Both the position numbers and the translations under genes were made by a program. Below are positions 55,573 to 64,000 of a stretch of DNA of 64,000 nt, piece by piece. Within the stretch, counting starts at the first letter, position 1. Every line of letters begins with the position of its first letter. The notes under the pieces were generated by a model. It did no database searches, was not told where the DNA came from, and was given only the letters and a program-made list of their open reading frames with translations. The stretch is from Gonatopus flavifemur. Taxonomy: Eukaryota > Arthropoda > Insecta > Hymenoptera > Dryinidae. The stretch lies in the NCBI GenBank assembly GCA_018340375.1, contig JAFFJZ010000002.1, positions 43,234,001-43,298,000 of the forward strand, in the 5' to 3' direction.

Positions 55573-56457
55573 CCCAATGATGAATTCTGAAACACCCAGT
55601 ATGATCACTTTATTTAGAATTTGGATTAAATACACAGGGTAGTTATCCTATCCAGGATAAAATAGTTAGAGAATTGATTATAATCAGCGTGATTCTATAA
55701 TTGATAACAACAAATTTTTTTCTCCATCCCATATCTAGTGTGAGAAACTCATGCATAAATTATACTAAAACTATGTAAAAAAGGAATTTAATATAAATCC
55801 CACGTAAAATATACAAAATTCCTTTTAATGCAATTCCAGTTTCGTACATTGATTTATATTGATATTTTATATTGTTTTGTAAAGTTCTGTGAGTTCAATT
55901 CACAATGAGGTCATAGGAATGGAGGATCATACCAACTTCCAATAGAATTTACTGTAAAACATTGTCAATTTGATCAGGCTTCTATTGTTATGCCATGGTA
56001 TAATAGATTTATTGTTCAAGTTCAAGAGATCCATACAAAGAGTTTCACGTTCACATTTCTCCATAATATTGTTTACATCAGTTTATAACATTTTATAAGC
56101 TAACTTATACTATCATAATTCTTAATCAATCATTGTAATTTCTGATACCTATAATGACAAAATACTGGAAATACCTAGTATGTAAAGTAATAAGGTGATA
56201 AGTGTAACCACTGTCAGGTTGATATTTGACACTTATTTCTCCCTATAAAAACGTCGCAATATGCTTTATAAATCCATATGTCTTCTGTATTCGCCATTTG
56301 TCCGGGTTGTTTATTAAATCAAGTCATACCTCCTTACTATCTTCCTGAGGATTGAAATTTTTGAATCAACAGTATCTTTTGTTATTAAAGACAGGCCATT
56401 CAACAAGCAAATGAAATAAACCGCATTGAACATAACTATTACAAAATTCACATTTTA
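55573..56457. other. No gene recognised
   Basis: A short dyad at 55770-55860 (AAAAAGGAATTT and AAATTCCTTTT) may be a small MITE. Nothing else was supported. Confidence 0.35.
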
Positions 56458-57755
56458 TTGGGAGGTCAAATTAATTCGGTCCGTTTTTTTACAGTTGAAG
56501 ATGCGTTTATTTCAGAAGAACATGAATTATCAAATTAATCAAAGTATCGTCCATCGCTGGCTATCACTTTTTACCATCTTTCGGGTAATTTTCGAATCCA
56601 GTTACGGAAAAATATCTCGTCTTTCGAGGCGATCCAAGTTAGGAGCCAATTTGCGATTTCTTCGAACGAAGTGAACCGGTGGCCTGCCAAATCGTGCTGC
56701 ATCTGTCGGAATAACCAGTAATCGGAAGGAGCAATGTCCGGCGAGTACGGCGGGTGCGGTAGAATATCCCACTTCAACGTTTCCAGATAATTTTTCACTA
56801 CTTTTGCGACATGAGGCCGACCGTTATCGTGTCAAAGAATAACTTTGTCATGTCTTTCCTTGTATTCCGGACGTTTTTCTCGTAACGCACGACTCAAACG
56901 AATCAATTGTAGCCTATACCGATCATCCGTAATAGAATCACCAGGTTTCAGCAACTCATAGTATGTAACACCCTTTTGGTCCCACCAGATACACAGCATG
57001 ATCTTTGAACCATGAATATTCCTCTTTGGTGTCGATGTTGAAGTCGATGGCAACGATTGACCGGGCATAGTATAGTATTTTCTTTTCTTGGGGTTATCGT
57101 AGAATATACATTTCTCATCTCCTGTCACAATCCGATGTAAGAACCCCTTTTTTCGTTGTCTTTGAATCAGCTGCTCGCAAGTGAAAAATCGCCGTTCAAT
57201 GTCTCTAGGCTTCGAGTCATAAGGCACCCAATTGCCTTGCTTTTGAATCATGCCCATGGATTGTAATCGCACGGAAACTGCTTGTTGCGTAACTCCTAAT
57301 GATTCCGCAAGCTCCTGTTGCGTTTGACTCGGATCTTCGTCGAGTAAAGCCTCCAATTCCTCCTTTCCGAATTTTTGCGGTTGTCCTGAGCGAGGCTTGT
57401 CTTCGACACTGAAATCGCCATTCTTAAAACGTCGAAACCATTCCCTATATGATTTATCAGTTGAAGCATTGTCACCATAAACTTCTACAAGCATTCGATG
57501 GGCTTCAGCTGCACTTTTTTCCAATTAAAATAGAAAACTAGCACCTCCCACAAATGCTGCTTAGTTAAAACGAAATTTGACATACTCCACTGAGTAAAAA
57601 TCGGGATTCTAGAAGGAACTCGGAGTGATATCAACTGAATATGCTTCACAGTTGTCTAACCTCTCTGAAACAATTGAAATCGGTTGTGACTATGAAACAT
57701 TCATGATAGCGAGAGTCATCTTTTCAAACCGGACCGAACTAATTTGTACTCCCAA
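56458..57755 (-). mobile_element. Mariner element 2 (nearly intact)
   Basis: 1298 bases with inverted termini TTGGGAGGTCAAATTAATTC (left) and TTGGGAGTACAAATTAGTTC (right, inverted), continuing through GGTCCG. Flanked by TA at 56456-56457 and 57756-57757. Size, termini, TA duplication and transposase all fit mariner. The transposase is read on the minus strand (56535-57583). Confidence 0.92.
56535..57583 (-). pseudogene. Mariner transposase pseudogene, few lesions
   Basis: Reading starts at ATG 57583-57581 (MSNFVLTKQHLWEVLVFYFN). It covers the helix-turn-helix (QELAESLGVTQQAVSVRLQS), WVPYDSKPRDIERR, the first catalytic Asp in TGDEKCIFYDN, the second in HDNGRPH and the third in APSDYWLF. It ends ASDGRYFD at a TAA (56537-56535). 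Visible lesions: a one-base loss in the A-run near 57518-57523, a TGA at about 56834-56832 just before HDN, and a TAA at 56573-56571 after PERW. Otherwise the frame is open, so it is less decayed than the copy at 5375-6602. Confidence 0.92.
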
Positions 57756-58088
57756 TATGTTATTTTGAAATACATATATTTGTGTGCCTATTATTACTCT
57801 TGGAGAGAATTCATTTAACACTCGTAACTGAGCGAAAAATTGTTGAAGGTAAACAGACATTTGAAGTAGTAGGTACTTTTGTGGACCCTGCACTAGCGTC
57901 AGATGAGGATATATTTGTAGAGAAGAGGCATGCCGAAGTCTCTGTAAATCTTTTTCATATAATATATTTTTATAACTGGTTATAAGGTTAGCTCTATTTT
58001 CCTGGATATTTTGCAGAGATAAGTTATCCCATATCTCCTCAGCGTTAGCCATAATAAACATTTCTTTCACTTGCGCTATCAAATTGTG
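57756..58088. other. No feature seen
   Basis: A minus-strand frame at 57690-58091 crosses the mariner end and shows no family resemblance; nothing is called. Confidence 0.35.
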
Positions 58089-58301
58089 CACAGAAAAAAA
58101 AACTATCTTGTATCAAGACAATATTGTTTTCGTTATATACGAAACACGGATTGTCTCAGTTCAATGCAATTTGTTTTGAATCAAACACAGGACAAAACAA
58201 AATTCTTGATTCAAAGCAAGTTGCATTGAACTGAGACAATCCGTGTTTCATATATAACGAAAACAATATTTTCTTGATACAAGATAGTTTTTTTTTCTGT
58301 G
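58089..58301. mobile_element. Palindromic MITE, CACAGAAAAA ends, TG target
   Basis: CACAGAAAAAAAAACTATCTTG on the left, with complement on the right ending CTGTG, and TG on both flanks. The arms of about 100 bases are near-perfect (TTGTATCAAGA, GTTTTCGTTATATACGAAACA, GGATTGTCTCAGTTCAATGCA). Short central loop. Confidence 0.85.
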
Positions 58302-58753
58302 TGCTTAGTTTCGCGATTTTTATTATTTTTATTATCATTTAGGCTTTGCGCAGTGGCAATATCGTAACCAATGAGGTTTTACCGAGGTGCGATCATTGCT
58401 AGTTGAAAACTTTTATGCCATAGTAAATTTCACTGTATTATATTGAATTTCATTAGGGAGTCATTATGTTCCTTCAGCTTTATAACCCCATGGTAAATTG
58501 ACCTTCAAATGAATTTTATATGATTAGATATCAAACATACAATTACAATCCCAACATAATTGATTCATGTGGAAAAAGGCGATCGAAAGGTGAATGATTT
58601 TGTATCTACAATGTACAAGTAGCTATTCTATTCTACAGAAGATAGATCCAATTCTTATCAATATTATATAAAAATATATATCAACAAGATATATTTGTTC
58701 TATAAAATAGAACATCCCCTATTTCCAAAGTCTTATCTCTTCATAGGATTCGT
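58302..58753. other. No feature seen
   Basis: AT-rich, no supported gene or repeat. Confidence 0.35.
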
Positions 58754-59156
58754 ATGAAGAAAGAAAGTGAATATCAGAAAGGGAAATATGCATTCGATTT
58801 GATTCCAGTAGAGACAGTCAGAAGTGGTCAGACGCGCAATTGGGCAGACTCATCGTACGAGATTGTCGATTCACAGAGTGGGTCAACCACATGGATAAAA
58901 TTTCACATGAGTATACACGAGAATTTTGTGACATGAATAAGCTTGATACGTAGATGAAAAGGTATTGAATATTCCTGTGAGTTTCAATGTTCCTCAGGAT
59001 TCAAGATTCGAAACGGGAAGAAGAGGAAGGAAGAGAGCTTCGCATTGAACGAAGGAAGATAAACGAGAAAACCGCGTGGGTACGAAATCAATAGTGCAGT
59101 GTGTTGTTGCGTAGAGGTCAATCAACTTCTGCTTGTAGGTCAACTCTGTCGGTCAG
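58754..59156 (+). promoter_or_regulatory. GC-richer patch with possible promoter and first exon
   Basis: Base composition rises here. The segment 58990-59156 ends in GTCGGTCAG before GTAAACGAGG, a consensus donor. A 60-codon frame at 58754-58936 shows no family resemblance. It may be the 5' exon of a gene running out of the window to the right, but no downstream exon was found before 64000. Confidence 0.2.
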
Positions 59157-59734
59157 GTAAACGAGGTGAACTCGCGCGCTCTATATCATCCAGTCCAAAA
59201 ATGAATCCTATTTTCTTCTTGAAATAAGGATCACAAATCTTTCGTCTTATTCTCTCGAATCTGAAGAGAATTTATTTCCGGATAGGAGAAGCTTGAAATA
59301 GAAAATACGATCATTTGCGATCGGATTTGAAGAAAAAGTGATGGTTCAAAATAATCGAATAATTAGTCAAAATTTGTCGGACTCGAGGACAGGAAATATG
59401 ATGGTAGGATATCTTTCGCAGAGAAGAGTGCATTGATTTTATTTTTCGTTTGCATACAAACATTTTTAGTGAAAAATATTATTTAGAAGAAATTTTATAT
59501 TATATCGAAATCTGAAATTTGAGAATGTATGTTTTCATAATATCGTTCATGAATAGTGTTTTGTAAAATATGAAAATTGATCAATTTCGTTTGTTTCAGA
59601 AAAATTCTCATAGGGTTTGTTCTTAAACTTTCTCTAATTTTATTAATCGAAAAAGAATGACGCGAGGGAAGAAATTTTTAGCTGTTACAATTAAATATAA
59701 ATTTTTTCATCAACATTAGCCAAAATTTCGCTGC
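59157..59734. other. No feature seen
   Basis: AT-rich, no supported gene or repeat. Confidence 0.35.
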
Positions 59735-60078
59735 ACGGCGAAAAAATTGTTTGCCACTATGGCGCCTACAAAGAAATTTGTTGTCCTTGCAAAAATATTC
59801 ACTCCAGTAGCTAAGACGTTAGTTCTGTTAACAAATTTGTTTATGTCAGCAAAAAAATGTAGTTGTGTCAATCATTTTTCTTACTCTTTCAGCTAATTTC
59901 TTTTGTAGGCACTATAATAACAGACCTGCTTGTTATTCCAGCAATTCTTTCTTCTTTGTGTGATGAAGCTAGGAATTCTGCTGTATTTCTGATAGCGAAT
60001 TTACTTTTTCCGTGTGCTTTGACAGCGGAATCTGATTTTGCTGTGTGTCTTCTGCCAGAACGATTAACTTTTTGCTAG
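59735..60078. repeat. TTTGTTG/AGCAAA dyad element, degraded
   Basis: Starts near CACGGCGAAAAAATTG and ends near TTTTTGCTAG. It has TTTGCCACTATGGCGCC, TTTATGTCAGCAAAAAAATG and TTTTTCCGTGTGC. It shares GACAGCGGAATCTGATTTTG with 16440. Abuts 60086-60455. Confidence 0.45.
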
Positions 60079-60085
60079 TTCACTA

Positions 60086-60455
60086 CACGGAGAGAAAAGA
60101 TTTGCTGACGCGGCAAATCGAGGTATTATATATAGAATAGCAAAATTTTTTGCTGACCTAGCTAAAAATTTGCTATAACAGCAATCGTGTTAGCTACGAC
60201 AGCAATTTTTCAGCTGTGGCAGCAAAAAATGTTTGCTCCGCCAGAAAATTTTCAGTATTATATGCAGAATAGCAAACAAATTTTGCTGGGATAGCAAACA
60301 TTTTTTGCTGCCACAGCTGAAAATTCGCTGTCGCGGCCAACAAGATTGCTGGAACAGCAAATAGTTTGCTGTCACAGCAAAAAAATTTGCTGCTCTGGCA
60401 GAGGAACCCAGCAAAAGTAGATTTCGCTGCCACAGCGAATTCCTTTTTCTCCGTG
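60086..60455. mobile_element. TTGCTG/CAGCAA dyad-array element with CACGGAGA ends
   Basis: CACGGAGAGAAAAGATTTGC on the left and TCCTTTTTCTCCGTG on the right, flanked by TA. At least ten dyads: CTGTGGCAGCAAAAAATG, TTTGCTGTCACAGCAAAA, GCTGGAACAGCAAATAG and others. It shares its tip with the palindromic MITEs at 19894 and 42249, linking the dyad arrays to that terminus group. Confidence 0.75.
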
Positions 60456-61264
60456 TACCTCAGAGAATTGTTCAACCGTTTTGGGTATTGAATTAACTGT
60501 AGCTACGAATTATATGCGAAGGCAGCCAAAATTCAAGTAATATATATAGGATAGTGAACAAATTCAGCTGCGGCACATGAACTTTTTTGCTGTAACGAAT
60601 GAAGACTCAATATTGCGAACAATAAAACTGCTGTCACAGTGAAAATTTCGCTATTTTACAAAAAGATATACGGAATTTTTTTTCTGCTGTATACGACGAC
60701 ACGAATAATCGAACAATGATTTTCGGGACGATTTGATCATCCACGTATTCACTTGTTTCGCAGTTAATTGAAATTACTCATGTACCGATAGGCGAACTCT
60801 TCGCTTGATAATATATGTATAACTCTTGCGCTTAAAAGAGCATTTGAAAAAAACCTATACGTGCATCTCACGAGAGCAATTATTCATGAATTAGTTCATG
60901 TTCAAAGAGAATATTTCAGCGATGCAAGTACTCTTCATCTGTATAACGATTTAATTATGACGAAAAGTGATCTATGTTGAGTGAATTCTTGGAATGATGA
61001 TAATGCAGATAAACCTGCAAGGGAGAACTGGTCGTACAAATTCTGATAACTTATAATAAAGGATACTATAATTGGGTGATAATACATGTTACACATTGAG
61101 ACGAGAAAGTTGATCAGTTCGAGTATGCAACGTAAAACATGTTCTTACAGGATATCTGTGCTGAAACTGTTGTACATTGATACGCGTTATATAATTTTCC
61201 ATCCATTTTTCTTGTTAATTCTTCGACGAGGCGTAGGAGGAGAGAAAGGGAGAGATCATGAAAC
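60456..61264. other. No gene recognised
   Basis: Remnants of the dyad family occur at 60590-60690 (TTTGCTGTAACG, AACTGCTGTCACAGTG). The rest has no supported feature. Confidence 0.35.
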
Positions 61265-61945
61265 ACTTGTTACATTCGGGGAAAAGAATTCGCTGATTGG
61301 CAATTCTTTTCGCTGAATTAACAAAAAGTTTGTTATCATAGCAAAAATCTTGGCCTTTTAGCAAGTGCTTGTTAAAGCAGCAAGATTTTTGCTGCAATAG
61401 CAAACGTTTTGCTAATTTAGCACACGGAGAAAAATGCAGGTCGAAAATATGGTAATCTTTCATAAAAATTGGAGGATATTTCTTAAAATCTGAGAGTTTT
61501 TCTTAAATGCATAATAAAGATAAAACAGTCCACTTTTTTGTGGAATTATATTCGAAAAACAATGAAAAATTATCAATACTTAATAAAAAATAGAGAAACA
61601 TGTGAACTTTCCAAAAGTTGTGTATGAAATTTCACAAAGTGAATAGTAGCATATTGAAATTTTGTTATTGTCTTTGTAAAATTTCACGCGCGAATCCTGG
61701 AAACTTCATATGTTTTTCTATTTTTTATCAAGTATTGATAATTTTTCATTGTTTTTCGAATACAATTTCACAAAAAATTGGACCGTTTTATGTTTATTAT
61801 GCATTCAAGAAAAACTCTCAGATTTTAAGGAATATTCTCCAATTTTTATCAAAGATTACTATATTTTCGACCTGCAGGTTTTTCTCCGTACAAAACAAAT
61901 TTTTTTAAATCGCTAGTGCAGTTAGAATTTTTCCTCTGCGTGTAC
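61265..61945. mobile_element. TTGCTG/CAGCAA dyad element split by a foldback
   Basis: The left part (61265-61422) has TTCGCTGATTGGCAATTC, GCTGCAATAGCAAACG and TTTTGCTAATTTAG. The right part (61890-61945) ends TTTTTCCTCTGCGTGTA. The foldback MITE 61423-61889 lies between them. Confidence 0.5.
61423..61889. mobile_element. Foldback MITE, CACGGAGAAAAA ends, 200-base arms
   Basis: CACGGAGAAAAATGCAGGTCG on the left and CGACCTGCAGGTTTTTCTCCGT on the right. The arms include TATGGTAATCTTT, TTAAAATCTGAGAGTTTTTC and ATTGATAATTTTTCATTGTT with complements. Non-coding despite open frames in the right arm. Confidence 0.8.
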
Positions 61946-62056
61946 CATCTCAAGCGACAATCTTACGAGAGTGAATGAACACATCAATCAGAATTTGAAG
62001 AATTCATTATTAAATCCTGAGATTTCTTTTTGAACTTTTGAGCTGTGTGGGCTTAA

Positions 62057-62765
62057 AAGGGGGAAATACAATTAGAACGACAAAAAAAAGGCGTTTTTCA
62101 TGATTTTTTTTCACCTAGAAGTTTGTATTCGAACAGAATAAGCTTTCGTAGTGTTATTAGTATACTATTCAGATACATCAAGGTAATTTTTTTAATATTT
62201 TTTTTCCACAAAATGGCGACCGTACACAGAGTTCAAGTAACACCTACTTCGATGACGGCGGGGGTTCTGCTGACCGTAATTTTTATCTGAAAAAAAGACC
62301 AAAAGGCATTACCTTCAGTACACTCATAATTCGTAGTTGAACCAAAAAAAATGGAAAAAATATAAAATTCGCGATTCAGCAGAGTAAAATAGGCAAAAAT
62401 CGATAATTCACTCCTGTTTTCAAGTCATTTTTGCAATAACAAAAGTACTTTATTTTTCAAAAGTAGCAAATTTTTTTGGTCTAACTATAAACTAATGTAA
62501 TAACGAAGATGTCCCCAAAACTTCATCTCGATCGGGTCATTAGTTTTTTAGTTATCACCCCCGCCAACTCGGAAAAACATGTTTCGAGAAAAACGCATTT
62601 AAAGTTTTTGTTACTGAAAAAAATGAAAAAGAAAAGTACCTCAATATACTTTAATAACGTATTATTGACACCGCAAAATTATGTTTGAATCAAATACAAG
62701 CTTCTAGGTGAAAAAAAATCATGAAAAATGCCTTTGTTTTTGCCGTTCTGAATGTGTTTCCCCCC
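62057..62765. mobile_element. TTAA-flanked GGGGGGAAA element
   Basis: TTAA on both sides (62053-62056 and 62766-62769). The ends form inverted repeats of about 65 bases: GGGGGGAAATACAATTAGAACG on the left, and on the right, inverted, GGGGGGAAACACATTCAGAACG. Interior words GGGTCATTAGTTTTTTAG, TATCACCCCCGCCAACTC and TTTCGAGAAAAACGC are shared in part with 44328-44977 and 62949 onward. No transposase. Confidence 0.75.
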
Positions 62766-62948
62766 TTAACCCAATTATGACTATGGTAAAACTGCTTGGG
62801 CTATGGAAAAAGTAACTATTGGGGATAAAACTTCTGATTGAGGGGAAAAATCTTTAACAATTTGAACAATTATCACGTGAATACAAACCTCGGAATTCTA
62901 TTCTACGGAAAATTTCACGCGAGGATCGGTATTCCGAAAAATTCTTAA

Positions 62949-63545
62949 GGGGGGATCCTGAATTGGACGGTTCAAAAAATTTTTTTAGGGTAAAAAAAAA
63001 GCAAGTCTAACGAAATTTTTAGATTATTTTATTACATGTCTGAACATGAGAAAACAATTTTTTTTCAAGAAAAATATTCACAGGCAACCGATTTTTATGC
63101 ACATTCGTGCAACTGCTGTTTCCAATCGGCGGAACAGATGGAGTTCGTAATTTCCATCTGAAACAAAAAAATCAAAAACCATTTGAATTTTAAGATATTT
63201 TAATTCTATATGAACTAAGAAAAACTAAAAAAATGATGGAATTCGAATGTTTTCTCGGGTTTGAAACAGAAAATGTGCTTTTTGTGGAAAACAAAATCAT
63301 TTTAACTTGCTTAAAAAGTTGTTCAGAATTTTTTTCCCAACAATGTTTTTAGTTCAAATAGAAAATAAAACAATACTGAAGCTAACAAGCTTTGGTTTGT
63401 TATGATTGGTCATCTAGTTTTTTTGCAATCACGCCCACCAATTCAGAAAAATCGTATAAACGAAAACTCGAGAAAACGGGCTTTAAAGTTTTCGGTCAAG
63501 AAAAATGTTTTTTTTCGGCTACTTACGGTTATAATACGCTAATCA
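62949..63545. mobile_element. GGGGGGATCC element, right end not found
   Basis: TTAA (62945-62948) then GGGGGGATCCTGAATTGGACGG. The interior at 63350-63450 (GTTCAAATAGAAAATAAAACA, GGTCATCTAGTTTTTTTGCAA, TCACGCCCACCAATTCAG) matches 44690-44790. No right terminus was found before 63600, so it is truncated or too diverged. The right limit is approximate. Confidence 0.6.
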
Positions 63546-63618
63546 GCTATCCCTACGCCGTAAAGTAAACCTTCTTCTTCCTCAAAAAATTCGTTTTGAT
63601 GGAGTTGCTTGAGTCTAC

Positions 63619-63946
63619 CCCAATCAGAAAAATCCGTAATATGCCAACGTTGACAACAGGTGCAGTACAGTGCCAGTATTGGGTCTCCAACACTTGGTCA
63701 ACACATACGGGATCAGTACTGGATACATAAAAATACAGTACTATGCCTGTAATGATAAACCAGTACTGAGAATTTAATACCGGCCAGGTACTAACCCAGT
63801 ACTGGCCCTGTACTGATTGCGAATAATGGTATCAGTACTAAATCCCCAGTACTGAAAAGCGTTATCATTCCAGACAAATGCCAGTACCCTGCCAGTCTTG
63901 GCTAGTACTGGTGCAGTACTGCGCCTGTTGTAAATTTCTGATTGGG
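63619..63946 (-). mobile_element. CAGTACTG-array MITE, copy 3
   Basis: Reverse orientation relative to 7236-7563: starts CCAATCAGAAAAATCCGTAAT and ends TAAATTTCTGATTGG. At least five exact CAGTACTG octamers remain, including near 63714, 63760, 63798 and 63847. It is close to full length. Confidence 0.8.
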
Positions 63947-64000
63947 ACGGGCCGTGCGAGCTCCCTTGCTGGAAAAGGACGTACGCCGATTTTCCCTCTC

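Noticed and set aside
55388..55642. Lys-rich 84-codon open frame
   Set aside because: It lies in the right arm of the 55066-55572 foldback. Composition follows the repeat.
58754..58936. 60-codon frame as a gene
   Set aside because: The composition looks protein-like, but there is no family resemblance, start context or splice site; it is only noted as part of a GC-richer patch.

Overview
The window looks like AT-rich nuclear DNA of an insect. Two intron-containing animal genes use GT-AG introns, two insect-type mariner elements are present, and most of the rest is short non-autonomous DNA transposons, often inserted inside one another. I cannot fix the order. A hymenopteran is a reasonable guess from the style of the proteins and the base composition, but this is not proven. 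There are no rRNA genes, intact tRNA genes, CRISPR arrays or bacterial-type operons.

Two genes are secure. A CRAL-TRIO (Sec14-like) lipid-binding protein gene lies on the + strand at 29706-32029. Four coding exons give 312 aa, and its 5' UTR is preceded by a splice acceptor, so its promoter lies further upstream. An orthologue of MMADHC, the cobalamin trafficking protein of methylmalonic aciduria type D, lies on the - strand at 37702-35551. Three coding exons give about 259 aa with a basic, mitochondrial-style N-terminus. The two genes converge on a gene-poor stretch at 32030-35550. Two paralogous pyrimidine-rich sequences with an initiator-like core and a consensus splice donor (about 1970-2141 and 13560-13704) could be alternative first exons of the CRAL-TRIO gene.

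Left part (1-29600): dispersed repeats, a broken mariner (5375-6602), a 646-bp foldback element (8382-9027), a three-level nest inside a TTAA-flanked piggyBac-like element (9252-11236), and a hAT-like element with an exact 8-bp target duplication (21805-22860) sitting in one of two copies of an older repeat. Many MITEs with CACTG or CACGG termini also occur here. Right part (38000-64000): dense palindromic elements, several sharing a CCCARAYAGCAC-like terminus. It also holds two tRNA-derived SINE-like sequences, a 2.8-kb CACTG-ended element with internal tandem arrays, a second mariner with only three visible lesions (56458-57755), arrays of TTGCTG/CAGCAA dyads, and TTAA-flanked G-rich elements.

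The mobile elements are nearly all non-coding. The only transposase sequence I recognise is in the two mariners, and both copies are broken. Most short open reading frames in the window are chance readings through palindromic repeats and are not listed as genes. I found no clearly new biological system. The best leads are the shared transposon termini, with a 2-bp pyrimidine-purine target duplication for one group, the dyad-array family, and the putative paired promoters.
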